The notes under the pieces were generated by a model. The model was not told the origin of the DNA. It made no database searches and saw only the letters and a program-made list of their open reading frames with translations. Made by a program: the position numbers and the translations under genes. Shown here in pieces: positions 9,474 through 19,090 of a stretch of DNA of 64,000 nt. The stretch's first letter is position 1. The number at the start of each line of letters is the position of its first letter. Source of the stretch: Acinetobacter towneri DSM 14962 = CIP 107472 (GTDB lineage Bacteria; Pseudomonadota; Gammaproteobacteria; Pseudomonadales; Moraxellaceae); assembly GCF_000368785.1 (NCBI RefSeq), contig NZ_KB849688.1:66943-130942 (forward strand), given 5' to 3'.

Positions 9474-11468
9474 ATGTTTGAAAAGATTTTAATTGCCAAC
9501 CGTGGTGAAATTGCCTGCCGTGTAATTCGTACCGCAAAAAAACTTGGGATTGCGACTGTCGCGGTGTATTCAGATGCCGATGCGCAATCACAACACGTTA
9601 AACTGGCAGACGAAGCCATTTATATTGGTGAATCGCCTGCGGCACAAAGTTATTTGCAAGTTGAACGTATTATTCAGACAGCCAAAAGCACAGGTGCACA
9701 AGCGATTCACCCGGGTTATGGTTTCTTATCTGAAAATGACCAATTCGCACTTGCCTGTAAAGACAACAATATTGTTTTTATTGGCCCGCCAGTTGAAGCC
9801 ATTTTGGCGATGGGTCTAAAAGCAACCTCTAAAGCCTTGATGGAAAAAGCAGGTGTGCCACTAACTCCGGGCTACCACGGCAGCAATCAAGATGCGGCAT
9901 TTTTAAAGCAACAAGCCGACAGCATTGGTTATCCTATGCTCATTAAAGCCAGTGCAGGCGGTGGCGGTAAAGGCATGCGTTTAGTAGAACGCAGTGAAGA
10001 CTTTCTCAGCTCACTCGCTTCATGTAAAAGTGAAGCACGTTCTAGCTTTGGCAACGAAGACGTGCTGATTGAACGCTATGTGATTCAACCACGTCATATT
10101 GAAGTACAGGTTTTTGGCGATACTCACGGCAACTACGTGCATTTGTTTGAACGTGATTGCTCGGTACAACGTCGCCACCAAAAAGTGCTTGAAGAAGCAC
10201 CTGCACCAAAAATGCCAGAAGATAAACTCGAAACTATGCGCCAAGCCGCAATTGATGCCGCACGTGCTGTAAATTACGTGGGCGCAGGTACGGTAGAGTT
10301 TATTGTCGAGCAAGACGGTACTGCTTATTTCATGGAAATGAATACCCGCTTGCAGGTCGAACACCCCGTCACAGAAATGATTACAGGGCAAGACTTGGTT
10401 GAGTGGCAATTGCGAGTTGCTTTTGGTGAGCCATTGCCAAAACAGCAACATGAATTGCAAATTCATGGTCATGCCCTTGAAGCGCGTGTGTATGCCGAAG
10501 AACCAGAAAAAGGCTTTATTCCTGCCATTGGTCAAATCAGCTATCTGCATTATCCAGAGCAAAATGATGCCGTACGTGTCGATAGCGGGATTGTCGAAGG
10601 TGATGAAATCAGCACCTACTACGACCCAATGATTGCCAAACTGATTGTTTGGGGTAAAAACCGTGAAGCAGCATTAACGCAAATGCACCATGCTTTAGGT
10701 CAGTTCCACGTCGATGGTTTAGGCAACAACATTGCATTCTTGGATCGTTTGGTGCTGTGTGATTCCTTTAAACATGCCAATTTGGATACAGGGCTTATTC
10801 AACGTGAGGAAGCATTTTTACTTAACGCAAAACCTGAAGTCGCTACAGAAACTGTCGTTGCAGCTGCGTTAATTGATGTACTTTCTCGTATTCAAAACAA
10901 CAAAGCGGCAAACAACGCGGTTTGGCAAAAAGACCACTTCTGGCGCTTAAATCAGCAAAGCGCCCACACAGTGCAATTACAGTGCAATGACCAAACACTC
11001 AAAATCCAGTTAAAACCATGCACTTCTGGTTTTGAGGCTCACTACAATGGGCAAACGCTGAGCGTTCAAGGCGAGCTTTTGGATGCACATCGTCTACAGG
11101 TTTGTATCAATGGTCAGCAACAAAAAATAGCATTTAACCAACATGCGCAAGGCATCACCCTGTTCCAAAACGGTCAGCGTCATGTGTTTAGCTATGTACA
11201 AGCAAACTTTAACAGCGATGATCAACAAGACAATGCCAACAATCTGACTGCACCAATGCCGGGTGTAATCACCCAAGTTTTGGTGGCAGCCAATGCCCGT
11301 GTGAAAAAAGATGATGTACTGATGACACTGGAAGCCATGAAAATTGAATATTCAATTCGTGCGCCTTTCGATGGCATTGTGGCAAGTTCGTACTTCCAAG
11401 CGGGCGATCAGGTCAAAGCAGGCGATGAACTGGTTGAATTTGAAGCCTTGACGGAGGAAGTTGCATGA
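9474..11468 (+). CDS. liuD: methylcrotonyl-CoA carboxylase, biotin-carrying (alpha) subunit
   Basis: A 664-residue protein with biotin carboxylase (about 1-445) and a C-terminal biotinyl domain (about 590-660). The carboxylase part begins MFEKILIANRGEIACRVIRT and has the ATP-grasp glycine loop KASAGGGGKGMR, then MEMNTRLQVEHPVTE. The biotin attachment lysine is K623 in LEAMKIEYS. It fixes bicarbonate onto biotin using ATP and hands the carboxyl to LiuB. The holoenzyme needs biotin, whose last synthetic enzyme bioB lies 6 kb away. Its stop overlaps the liuE start by four bases (ATGA), indicating translational coupling. Confidence 0.96.
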   Translation: MFEKILIANRGEIACRVIRTAKKLGIATVAVYSDADAQSQHVKLADEAIYIGESPAAQSYLQVERIIQTAKSTGAQAIHPGYGFLSENDQFALACKDNNIVFIGPPVEAILAMGLKATSKALMEKAGVPLTPGYHGSNQDAAFLKQQADSIGYPMLIKASAGGGGKGMRLVERSEDFLSSLASCKSEARSSFGNEDVLIERYVIQPRHIEVQVFGDTHGNYVHLFERDCSVQRRHQKVLEEAPAPKMPEDKLETMRQAAIDAARAVNYVGAGTVEFIVEQDGTAYFMEMNTRLQVEHPVTEMITGQDLVEWQLRVAFGEPLPKQQHELQIHGHALEARVYAEEPEKGFIPAIGQISYLHYPEQNDAVRVDSGIVEGDEISTYYDPMIAKLIVWGKNREAALTQMHHALGQFHVDGLGNNIAFLDRLVLCDSFKHANLDTGLIQREEAFLLNAKPEVATETVVAAALIDVLSRIQNNKAANNAVWQKDHFWRLNQQSAHTVQLQCNDQTLKIQLKPCTSGFEAHYNGQTLSVQGELLDAHRLQVCINGQQQKIAFNQHAQGITLFQNGQRHVFSYVQANFNSDDQQDNANNLTAPMPGVITQVLVAANARVKKDDVLMTLEAMKIEYSIRAPFDGIVASSYFQAGDQVKAGDELVEFEALTEEVA

Positions 11469-12367
11469 CTGAATTTGTCAAAATTGTAGAGGTTGGCCCA
11501 CGAGATGGTCTGCAAAATGAGAAAACACCACTCACTTTGGCAGATCGTAAAAACCTGATTTTGGATTTAATGCAAACAGGTTTAAGCAGCATTGAAGTCG
11601 GTTCTTGCGTATCGGCCAAATGGGTACCGCAAATGGCAGACAGCGATGTGCTGTTTGCCAGCCTGCCACAAAACCCAAACATTCAATTCAGTTTACTGAC
11701 CCCAAACTCAAAAGGTTTTGAGTCGGCTTTGGCGGTGGGTTGCAAAGAAGTTGCCGTGTTTACCGCCGCTTCTGAAAGCTTTACCCGAAAAAATATCAAC
11801 TGCTCAATTGAAGAAAGTTTGGAAAAATTTAGCGATGTCATGCGTCAAGCCAAAGCGCACAACATTCGCGTGCGTGGTTATGTATCTTGTATGGTGGACT
11901 GTCCTTATGAAGGCGCAATTGACCCGAAACAAGTCGCAAAAGTCACACAGCAATTATTGGACATGGGCTGCTATGAAGTGTCTTTGGGTGAAACCATTGG
12001 TACAGCAACCCCTGACCGTGTGCAAAAAGTCTGGGATGCATGTTTGGCACAGGTCGATGCCAAAGTTTTAGCAGGTCATTTTCACAATACTTACGGCATG
12101 GCGATTGCCAATATTTATCAATCGCTCTTACAAGGCATTCGTGTATTTGATTCATCCATTGCTGGTTTGGGTGGCTGTCCGTATGCCAAAGGTGCATCGG
12201 GCAATGTGTCTACCGAAGACTTGTACTATTTACTGTCCAAGATGGGTTTTGAAACAGGTGTGCGGTTAGAGCCGCTGATGCAAGCCAGTCGCAACATCAG
12301 CAATATCTTACAGCGTGATAATCCATCTCACTATGCCAATGCCTACTGGCAAAAGGTTTGTGCTTAA
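11465..12367 (+). CDS. liuE: hydroxymethylglutaryl-CoA lyase
   Basis: A 300-residue TIM-barrel lyase that cleaves HMG-CoA to acetoacetate and acetyl-CoA, the last specific step of leucine degradation. Family marks are VGPRDGLQNE at the N-terminus (metal/substrate Asp and Arg), GHFHNTYGMA (metal-binding His pair) and the catalytic cysteine loop GLGGCPYAKGASGNVSTED. The length is normal. The start overlaps the liuD stop by four bases. A 101-bp gap follows before the CoA-transferase genes, with no strong terminator in it. Confidence 0.96.
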   Translation: MTEFVKIVEVGPRDGLQNEKTPLTLADRKNLILDLMQTGLSSIEVGSCVSAKWVPQMADSDVLFASLPQNPNIQFSLLTPNSKGFESALAVGCKEVAVFTAASESFTRKNINCSIEESLEKFSDVMRQAKAHNIRVRGYVSCMVDCPYEGAIDPKQVAKVTQQLLDMGCYEVSLGETIGTATPDRVQKVWDACLAQVDAKVLAGHFHNTYGMAIANIYQSLLQGIRVFDSSIAGLGGCPYAKGASGNVSTEDLYYLLSKMGFETGVRLEPLMQASRNISNILQRDNPSHYANAYWQKVCA

Positions 12368-12468
12368 AACCCATTTCATCCTCAATAACTTTGGAACATA
12401 AGCGACAAGGATGACAACAACACAACATGGCAAGTGAATGCCGTGCAGAGAATAAATAGAGGTGACAA

Positions 12469-13173
12469 ATGTCCAATAAAGTATATGACAGCGCACAAGC
12501 TGCATTAAATGGCGTGGTTCAAGATGGGCATACCTTGGCGGTGGGCGGTTTTGGTCTATGCGGTATTCCTGAAGCCTTGATTGCTGCGTTAAAAGATACA
12601 GGCGTCAAACAACTGACTTGTATTTCTAATAACGCTGGCGTCGATGGTTTTGGTTTAGGCTTATTGCTTGAAACCAAACAAATCAAAAAAATGATTTCAT
12701 CTTATGTCGGCGAAAATAAAGAATTTGAACGCCAGTTTTTAAGCGGTGAATTGGAAGTTGAACTCACCCCGCAAGGCACACTGGCAGAAAAACTACGCGC
12801 AGGCGGTGCAGGTATTCCTGCATTTTTCACCCCAACAGGTGTAGGCACTGTCATTGCAGAAGGCAAAGAAGTCCGTGAATTTAACGGCAAAGATTATATT
12901 TTAGAAGAATCTTTGACTGCAGATGTCGCTTTGGTCAAAGCCTACAAAGCAGATAAAGCGGGTAATCTTATTTTCCGTAAAACAGCACAAAACTTTAATC
13001 CTGTTTGTGCTATGGCAGGCAAAATCACCATTGCCGAAGTTGAACAAATCGTTGAAATTGGCGATTTAGACCCCGACGAAATCCACTTAGCTGGTATTTA
13101 TGTGAACCGCATTGTCCTCAATGCAAGCCCAGAAAAACGGATTGAACAAATGACTTTAAAGGCGGAGGCTTAA
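12469..13173 (+). CDS. scoA: 3-oxoacid CoA-transferase subunit A
   Basis: A 234-residue alpha subunit of a heterodimeric class I CoA-transferase, probably succinyl-CoA:acetoacetate CoA-transferase. It carries the N-terminal glycine-rich CoA loop [15 protein letters not shown] and, further on, [15 protein letters not shown] and [16 protein letters not shown], both family signatures. It would accept the acetoacetate made by LiuE and return acetoacetyl-CoA. The subunit B gene begins four bases after this stop. The choice between succinyl-CoA and acetyl-CoA as donor (Sco versus Ato) is not decided by sequence; succinyl-CoA is the common case for this architecture. Confidence 0.9.
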   Translation: MSNKVYDSAQAALNGVVQDGHTLAVGGFGLCGIPEALIAALKDTGVKQLTCISNNAGVDGFGLGLLLETKQIKKMISSYVGENKEFERQFLSGELEVELTPQGTLAEKLRAGGAGIPAFFTPTGVGTVIAEGKEVREFNGKDYILEESLTADVALVKAYKADKAGNLIFRKTAQNFNPVCAMAGKITIAEVEQIVEIGDLDPDEIHLAGIYVNRIVLNASPEKRIEQMTLKAEA

Positions 13174-13176
13174 GAC

Positions 13177-13815
13177 ATGGCTTGGACGCGTAATCAAATG
13201 GCGCAGCGCGCTGCACAAGAATTAGAAGATGGTTTTTATGTCAATTTAGGCATTGGCTTACCCACACTGGTCGCCAATTATATTCCTGAACATATCAATG
13301 TCTGGTTACAGTCCGAAAATGGCTTGCTTGGCATTGGTGAGTTCCCAACTGCCGAAACTGTAGATGCCGACCTGATCAATGCAGGTAAACAAACTGTGAC
13401 AGCGCGTAAAGGTGCGGCTTTTTTCTCTAGCGCAGATTCCTTTGCCATGATTCGTGGCGGGCATGTCAATATCGCTATTTTAGGGGCAATGGAAGTTTCT
13501 GAACAAGGCGATCTTGCCAACTGGATGATTCCAGGCAAGAAAGTTAAAGGTATGGGCGGTGCAATGGATTTGGTTGCAGGCGTACAAAAAGTTGTAGTGC
13601 TGATGGAACATTGTGCCAAAGATGGTACGCCTAAAATTGTATCGCAGTGCAGTTTGCCACTCACAGGTAAAGCGGTGGTGCATCGTATCATTACCGACTT
13701 AGGCGTGCTTGATATTACTCCACAAGGCGTAAAGTTGATTGAACTTGCACCCGATGTCAGTTTTGATGAAATTCAAAAAGTCACAGGTGTTGCCTTACAA
13801 AAAGTCGCAGCTTGA
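13177..13815 (+). CDS. scoB: 3-oxoacid CoA-transferase subunit B
   Basis: The 212-residue beta subunit of the same transferase. It holds the catalytic glutamate in [10 protein letters not shown], preceded by [16 protein letters not shown]; the glutamate forms the CoA thioester intermediate. [20 protein letters not shown] and [13 protein letters not shown] are further family signatures. It lies three bases downstream of scoA and is the last gene of the run; a hairpin with a U-rich tail follows at 13838-13902. Confidence 0.93.
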   Translation: MAWTRNQMAQRAAQELEDGFYVNLGIGLPTLVANYIPEHINVWLQSENGLLGIGEFPTAETVDADLINAGKQTVTARKGAAFFSSADSFAMIRGGHVNIAILGAMEVSEQGDLANWMIPGKKVKGMGGAMDLVAGVQKVVVLMEHCAKDGTPKIVSQCSLPLTGKAVVHRIITDLGVLDITPQGVKLIELAPDVSFDEIQKVTGVALQKVAA

Positions 13816-13837
13816 TGAATTTATCTCGAGTGAATAA

Positions 13838-13902
13838 CCCTCTCCTTTGCAAGTTTTGATGCACTGCTTTAAAACTTAATACAAGGGAGAGAGTTTATTT
13901 TG
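13838..13902 (+). terminator. long imperfect hairpin after the liu/sco operon
   Basis: CTCTCC-TTTGC-AAGTTTT pairs with AAAACTT-aatac-AAGGGAGAG across a short loop, followed by TTTATTTTG. It lies about 25 bp past the scoB stop. The internal mismatches make it less certain than the other terminators. Confidence 0.55.
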
Positions 13903-14036
13903 ACTCCTATACTTTTCCACTCAACAAAACCAATAAATCACTGATTTATAAAACTATTCCTCAAACCAAAGAGCATCCAAAAATTACTTTCAATTTCGAT
14001 ATTTGCACAATACTTCGGGATTGATCCACAATAAAA

Positions 14037-14064
14037 AAGCCTTCACTTTGCAAAGTGAAGGCTT
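14037..14064 (-). terminator. terminator of the OmpA-domain gene
   Basis: A perfect 28-bp palindrome (AAGCCTTCACTTTG and its complement, no spacer) with a U run on the minus strand, 20 bp past the gene's stop. Confidence 0.85.
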
Positions 14065-14083
14065 ACAAGAAAATAGACCTATT

Positions 14084-15568
14084 TTAAGATTGAGGCGCCT
14101 TTTGCTCTACCACGCCAGCATCTTCCACACTACGCACCGTGCCTGTATCTACATTCAAGACTTCAAACTCAATACGGCGGTTTTTAAATTGACCTTCTGG
14201 CGTTGCATTTGCCGCAATCGGCTGCTCTGAACCAAAACCAATGGCTTGCAATTGACCCGGATTTACACCACGTGATACTAAATAATCGACCACTGCTTGC
14301 GCACGTTGTTGTGACAAAGTTTTGTTGGCATTGGCATCACCTACGGCATCGGTATGCCCTTTCACGGTTAATTGCACTTGTGGCGCGCGCTGCATCAATA
14401 CCGCAGCCTGATCTAAAATAGACTTATTGGCTGCTGGAATTTCAGTCGATGCAGAATCAAAATTAATGATTTGCATATTGAGTGCCGTCGCAATATCCAA
14501 AGCTTGAATATTGTCAGGATTAATTGCAGCCAAAGCCTGCTCGGCATTGCTAATACTGCTGGTTACAGCCTGATTAACATCGGTTACTGTAGTTTCTGCA
14601 GGTTGCTGAGTCACTACAGTCATGTTTTTAGCCAATGGACGAATTTGACTGGCTAAACGCTCTGCATCGGCAGGGTTCGCGGCTTGAATAGACAGTTGAT
14701 TACCCACCCAGTTTAAATTGACATTCGGTACACCTTTCAGCATTTTTAAAACGCTTGGAATCACGTCCTGATCAATAAATTCCGAATGATAGTTGGCAAA
14801 ATTTTCTGCACCACAACCTGTTGGATGATTGAAAATTTGCTTCACTTCATTCTGCAGAATTTCCATATAGCTTGGATTATTCAGCAAAATTTGACAGGTC
14901 ACCAAATTACCATCACTGCCTGTACTGACTTGCAACATTGCAGCCTGAATGGCTGCCACTTGGGTCTGTGTGGTTGCAGGCGCTTGGTTGCGGTCACTAC
15001 ATGCACGGAATAAAAATGCCAATAAACCAATTAAAATAATTAAAGCTAAAATTGGCAATAACCACGAACGGCGTTCTTCTACGGGCTCAGTCACAATGAC
15101 TTCAGGTGCTTGATGTACGGTTTGGCCCGCAGCATTATTTACCCCCAAAGCAGCCAATAATGCTGTTGCCCACTGCGGTAAAGCCGCCTGAATTGAATCT
15201 AAATTGTTTTGCAGTAAATGCTGAATGGCAACTGGGTCAGATGAACCTGCCTGATTTTCCAAAAAGTTTAAACTTGGTGCAATTGAACGATTCAGGGTGT
15301 TTTCAATTTCGGTTTGCGGTGCTGTGCCGCTGACCAAATCTAAAAACTGCTGTTTTAAAGATAGATTTGAACCAAATACATCGCCCACACGTGGATTCAG
15401 TTGTCGCAGCAGATTGTCAATCAGTTGAGGTCGTGAATTTAAAATAGACAATAAAATGGGATAAAAACTATTTAATGCCTGATTTTTTTCAAGCAAATGC
15501 TGGGTTTCCCCTTCCAATACAATGGATGACACACTTTGTTTGAGCAAGTCTATAAAATCTGTTTGCAT
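14084..15568 (-). CDS. OmpA-family inner-membrane-anchored peptidoglycan-binding protein
   Basis: A 494-residue protein with one membrane segment at about 169-188 (SWLLPILALIILIGLLAFLF) and no cleavable signal. The region before it (1-165) is helical and cytosolic by topology. The region after it is periplasmic, with a BON/OmpA-like middle part (about 200-320) and a C-terminal OmpA peptidoglycan-binding domain (about 375-480). That domain shows GHTDAVGDANANKTLSQQRA, VVDYLVSRGV, IGFGSEQP and NRRIEFEV, where the Asp and Arg bind diaminopimelate. This N-helical plus single-TM plus OmpA layout differs from the outer-membrane OmpA porin. It could tether the envelope or act in a motor/secretion complex; no partner gene is adjacent. 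Confidence 0.8.
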   Translation of the reverse strand: MQTDFIDLLKQSVSSIVLEGETQHLLEKNQALNSFYPILLSILNSRPQLIDNLLRQLNPRVGDVFGSNLSLKQQFLDLVSGTAPQTEIENTLNRSIAPSLNFLENQAGSSDPVAIQHLLQNNLDSIQAALPQWATALLAALGVNNAAGQTVHQAPEVIVTEPVEERRSWLLPILALIILIGLLAFLFRACSDRNQAPATTQTQVAAIQAAMLQVSTGSDGNLVTCQILLNNPSYMEILQNEVKQIFNHPTGCGAENFANYHSEFIDQDVIPSVLKMLKGVPNVNLNWVGNQLSIQAANPADAERLASQIRPLAKNMTVVTQQPAETTVTDVNQAVTSSISNAEQALAAINPDNIQALDIATALNMQIINFDSASTEIPAANKSILDQAAVLMQRAPQVQLTVKGHTDAVGDANANKTLSQQRAQAVVDYLVSRGVNPGQLQAIGFGSEQPIAANATPEGQFKNRRIEFEVLNVDTGTVRSVEDAGVVEQKAPQS

Positions 15569-15736
15569 ATATATGCCCTCTTTTTTGTCTTTGTTTTCAA
15601 GTTGTTTTTTAGTGTATATGCTTAAAATTTAAACAAATGTAATAAATTGTGGTGTTTTGATTTTGTTGTGAAATTTGAGTCAACGGAATGTAGAGTCTCT
15701 TCTTCGATTTTCTATTTGGGGATTGTTAAAATTCAA

Positions 15737-15760
15737 TAAAAAAGCCAGCCGAAGCTGACT
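15737..15760 (-). terminator. terminator of the pyrB-pyrX operon
   Basis: AGTCAGC-TTCG-GCTGGCT (one G-U pair) followed by six U in the minus direction, about 40 bp past the pyrX stop. Confidence 0.85.
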
Positions 15761-15799
15761 CTTATTTAAACTTGAAAATAAAATATCAATCAGAGCATA

Positions 15800-17035
15800 T
15801 TAAGCAGTAAAGACGCGTACTGCTTTGCCTTTTACAACTTGATTAATCAAAGGCGTATTTTTGCCTTGTGACACAATCGTTTCTTTGTTCAGTGTCCATT
15901 CCACTTCTGGATCAACCAAGACCCAACCCGCTTCCTGTTCCCAACGACTTTGCATTTTTGCCACACGCGCAGGTGCAAGTGTCACTTTTTCTACCCATTC
16001 CAATGGACTGAACAGACCTTCCTGAATCAGTTGAATCCCAAATGGAATATAAGTATCAAATGCAGTAAAACCTGACAAAGTATCTGCAAATGGTGCCATT
16101 TTTGCAGAGCTATTTAACGGCTCATGATGAGTACAAATCGCATCAATCACACCATCTTTTACACCTTGACGCAGTAATGCTTTGTCTTGCTCTGAGCGCA
16201 GTGGCGGACGTACATGCGCTAACGAGTTAAAACCATCAATAATTTGATCGGTTAAATGCAGTTGATGCATCGCCACATCGCAAGTGACAGGTAAACCTTT
16301 GGCTTTAGCTTGTTGAATCAATTCAACTGATGCACCACAAGACAATAAGCCAAAATGCGCACGTACACCTGTGGCTTCAATCATCAGCAAATATTTGGCA
16401 ATCGCTACGGTTTCTGCCAAAGTTGGAATCATAGGCAAGCCCTGACGCGATGCAATAAAACCTTCATGCACACAGCCATCTTTAGCAATTTGCGGTTCTT
16501 CGGCATAGAACACCACGGTCATGTCCAAACCTGCAGCATATTCCAGTGTGCGAATCACGACATCATCATCTTCAAAAGGTGCATTGGCATTGGACACTGC
16601 ACTACAGCCGCCTTTTTTCAGTCCCGCCATATTGGCAGGCTGCTTGCCGTTTAAACCTTGAGTTTGTGCACCAATCACTTCTAAATAAATGCCACCATCC
16701 AACATGGCTTTTTCGACCAAACCATGAATGAGTGCACCGTTGTCTTGCACGATTGGTTTAGAATCGGGTGGCGTAAATAAGTGCAGAATTCCGTTTTCAC
16801 GTGCGGCCTTGCCTTCAGATTTGAGCGTGCCATGTTGTTGCTGACCAGGTTCACGTAAACGTGCGCATAAATCGACCATAGTTGGCATGAGCCATTGACC
16901 TTGGGCATCTATGCTTTCGCTAATATCTGCACTTTCTGCAACCAACTTGCCATTTTCAAGATATACCGTTTGTACGCGGTCAATTTGCTGGATTGGGTCA
17001 AGCACACGTACATTTTCAATTTTTACAATCGCCAT
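15800..17035 (-). CDS. pyrX: pyrC-like pseudo-dihydroorotase (aspartate transcarbamoylase partner)
   Basis: A 411-residue dihydroorotase-family protein. In active enzymes the first metal site reads D-x-H-x-H-x-R-x-P-G; here the matching segment is DLCARLREPG (residues 55-64), so both histidines are replaced by Cys57 and Arg59. It is therefore probably not a working dihydroorotase. In Pseudomonas the equivalent inactive PyrC' is a structural subunit required for PyrB assembly, and the tandem order pyrB-pyrX is the same here, with a 10-bp gap. The ATG at 17035 is preceded by AAGGA at a good distance; a start 30 bp earlier lies inside pyrB and lacks a site. An active pyrC must be encoded elsewhere. 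Confidence 0.9.
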   Translation of the reverse strand: MAIVKIENVRVLDPIQQIDRVQTVYLENGKLVAESADISESIDAQGQWLMPTMVDLCARLREPGQQQHGTLKSEGKAARENGILHLFTPPDSKPIVQDNGALIHGLVEKAMLDGGIYLEVIGAQTQGLNGKQPANMAGLKKGGCSAVSNANAPFEDDDVVIRTLEYAAGLDMTVVFYAEEPQIAKDGCVHEGFIASRQGLPMIPTLAETVAIAKYLLMIEATGVRAHFGLLSCGASVELIQQAKAKGLPVTCDVAMHQLHLTDQIIDGFNSLAHVRPPLRSEQDKALLRQGVKDGVIDAICTHHEPLNSSAKMAPFADTLSGFTAFDTYIPFGIQLIQEGLFSPLEWVEKVTLAPARVAKMQSRWEQEAGWVLVDPEVEWTLNKETIVSQGKNTPLINQVVKGKAVRVFTA

Positions 17036-17045
17036 GACTTTTTCC

Positions 17046-18062
17046 TTATACCGCAATCGCGTCAATCAAACCTTGTTCTTGCAATTGACCTTGCATCGCC
17101 AAGGCCAATACCGCCATACGTACCGCAATACCGTTGGTTACTTGATTTAAAATCACCGATTGAGGCCCATCGGCAATGCTTGAATCAATTTCGACACCAC
17201 GGTTCATTGGACCAGGATGCATCACAATACAGTTTGGTTTTGCAAGCGCCAAACGCTCTTTGTTTAAACCGTACATTTTGTAGAATTCGGCTTGTGAGGC
17301 AAGTGCTGGCGAATCAATACGTTCATTTTGAATACGCAGGGTGATAATCACGTCGCAATCTTTAATGCCTTCTTCCATTTTGTTAAATAAACGCACGCCT
17401 GCGCCATATTCATCAAAACCGTAGGGCAACAAGGTGTTCGGTGCAATCACGCGAATGTCTTTACAGCCCAGTGTTTGCAAGGCAGCCACATCGGAACGCG
17501 CCACGCGTGAATGTTTGATATCACCAATAATCGCAACACTTAATTCTTCATAAGGTCGTTGGGTTTCACGGCGAATGGTCAGCATATCCAACATCGCTTG
17601 CGTTGGATGTGCATGACGGCCATCACCCGCATTAATAATGGCAACCTTTGGGCAAACCGTTTTAGCAATAAAATGTGCTGCACCTGAAGATGAATGACGC
17701 ACCACAAAAATGTCAGCAGCCATCGCCTCTAAGTTCCACAAAGTGTCACGCAAAGTTTCACCTTTAGAGGTACTTGAACGGGCAATATCAATATTGAGTA
17801 CATTGGCAGAAAGACGCTTGGCTGCGGCTTCAAATGTGGTGCGGGTACGAGTAGAGTTTTCGAAGAACAAATTCATCACCGTGCGCCCTTCGAGCAAATT
17901 ATTGGTGATCAGTTGGTTTTGTTCATTGAAAAAGGACTGTGCTGTGTCCAGAATTTGGGTGAGGGTTTCTTTGGAAAGACCTTCGATGGTTAAAAAGTGT
18001 TTTAAATGCCCATCTTTATTCAATTGAATCTGGCTCGGAGTATGCAATGCCGCCAAATGCAT
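17046..18062 (-). CDS. pyrB: aspartate carbamoyltransferase catalytic subunit
   Basis: A 338-residue enzyme condensing carbamoyl phosphate and aspartate in pyrimidine synthesis. The carbamoyl-phosphate loop is [15 protein letters not shown] (the S-x-R-T-R motif at 70-74), followed by [24 protein letters not shown] and [13 protein letters not shown]. The length, slightly over 300, and the pyrX gene 10 bp downstream fit the class A ATCase of pseudomonads, a PyrB/PyrX dodecamer without a regulatory PyrI. No leader peptide or attenuator is evident in the upstream gap. Confidence 0.96.
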   Translation of the reverse strand: MHLAALHTPSQIQLNKDGHLKHFLTIEGLSKETLTQILDTAQSFFNEQNQLITNNLLEGRTVMNLFFENSTRTRTTFEAAAKRLSANVLNIDIARSSTSKGETLRDTLWNLEAMAADIFVVRHSSSGAAHFIAKTVCPKVAIINAGDGRHAHPTQAMLDMLTIRRETQRPYEELSVAIIGDIKHSRVARSDVAALQTLGCKDIRVIAPNTLLPYGFDEYGAGVRLFNKMEEGIKDCDVIITLRIQNERIDSPALASQAEFYKMYGLNKERLALAKPNCIVMHPGPMNRGVEIDSSIADGPQSVILNQVTNGIAVRMAVLALAMQGQLQEQGLIDAIAV

Positions 18063-18367
18063 GAGAGATTCCTTATACGTTAAGTTAACGCATTATACAG
18101 AAATTGATTTGGCAAAGCAGTGTAACTTGGCATGATTTAGTCAAAAGAAACTTATGATTTTAAAAATTAAGTCATGCAGACTCATCTACACTTTCTTTCA
18201 TGCTTAATACTCTACAAAGCGATGTGAAAGGATGGCATTTATATTTAACTGCTCTGCTAGCCAATCATCTTGATATGAGGTTGATAAATATCTGGTTGAT
18301 CAATCTTCACATACAACAACCTACACAACATTAAGGCTGTGTAGGCAAAGTCCGTGCCATTCCCCAC
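18063..18367. other. 305-bp intergenic region upstream of pyrB
   Basis: No coding signal. It should hold the pyrB promoter on the minus strand and the end of the 18368-18757 transcript. A stem-loop (CCTACACA-N10-TGTGTAGG, 18320-18345) lies 22 bp past that gene's stop; its tail TTGTTGTATG is only moderately U-rich, so it is at best a weak terminator. I see no riboswitch-like structure. Confidence 0.5.
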
Positions 18368-18757
18368 TCAACGCAATGCACCAATATAATGATGTGACAC
18401 CTGCGCCTGATAAATTTCTTCGGCTGTCGGTTCAGTCAAATCATCTATATTTTCCATATTTTCTACTGCAACCAATTGCTGCGCTGCGGTCTGCGGCGGC
18501 GTTATTTCTGCATCAGCATCCATTAACACACCCAACATACTATTTAAGCGCACGACATAACGACGCAATTCGTCATCTTGTGTGGCAAGTGCCAATTGCA
18601 ACACATCACGTGCATAGTTTGGATTTTCCACCAGATACATCACATCAATCACACGTCCACTGACACGTCTTAATCGTGTATAAATTAAAGTCGCGACTGA
18701 AAAAACCTCGTTATTCGCTGTTAAATCATGTGCCGTGGTTAAAGTAGCTGTTGTCAT
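18368..18757 (-). CDS. conserved hypothetical protein, small, acidic
   Basis: A 129-residue soluble protein I do not recognise. It starts MTTATLTTAHDLTANN, has a helical centre around SVATLIYTRLRRVSGRVIDV and NPNYARDVLQLALATQDDEL, and an acidic tail with ENMENIDDLTEPTAEE. There is no signal peptide, metal motif or membrane segment. Base composition resembles that of the neighbours. It stands alone between pyrB (same strand, 305 bp away) and the divergent rlmKL. The spacing and composition support a real gene; no function can be given. Confidence 0.6.
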   Translation of the reverse strand: MTTATLTTAHDLTANNEVFSVATLIYTRLRRVSGRVIDVMYLVENPNYARDVLQLALATQDDELRRYVVRLNSMLGVLMDADAEITPPQTAAQQLVAVENMENIDDLTEPTAEEIYQAQVSHHYIGALR

Positions 18758-19090
18758 TCAAATATTCCCCTCATGGCTTCATTGTTGTTTTGCAGTATTC
18801 GATGCCCATCTGCGGTATGTTCATCATCACAACAAAGCATTAGCAAAATACATACCAATCATGTGAATATTCAGGTTTTAATTCTGGCGCAAAACAATCA
18901 CTCAAAAAATTTATTGGGTTGCCTCAACATCCTCACGTCATTTTCAGAAAAACGAAAACATTAAAAAATCGCGCTAAAGCCTCTAAAACCCAAACCTTTA
19001 AAATTCTGCGCGATTCACGCTAAATCACTAAGTTTTCCAACACAAAATACGTTAAAATAGCCGATTGCTGAATTGCTTTTGGAAATTTTC
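18758..19090. other. 333-bp divergent intergenic region upstream of rlmKL
   Basis: It lies between the divergent starts at 18757 and 19091 and should contain both promoters. I see no gene, repeat or strong hairpin. The AT-rich stretch GTTAAAATAG at about 19051-19060 could contribute to an rlmKL -10 region, but no convincing -35 is visible. Confidence 0.4.

Noticed and set aside
10020..10562. Long open frame on the minus strand inside liuD
   Set aside because: It is opposite a well-conserved biotin carboxylase domain; the predicted protein has odd composition (many Phe, Cys and His) and no ribosome site. It is a shadow frame.
12368..12468. Separate promoter or terminator between liuE and scoA
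   Set aside because: The 101-bp gap has no clear hairpin with U run and no convincing -35/-10 pair, so read-through from the liu genes seems likely but not proven.
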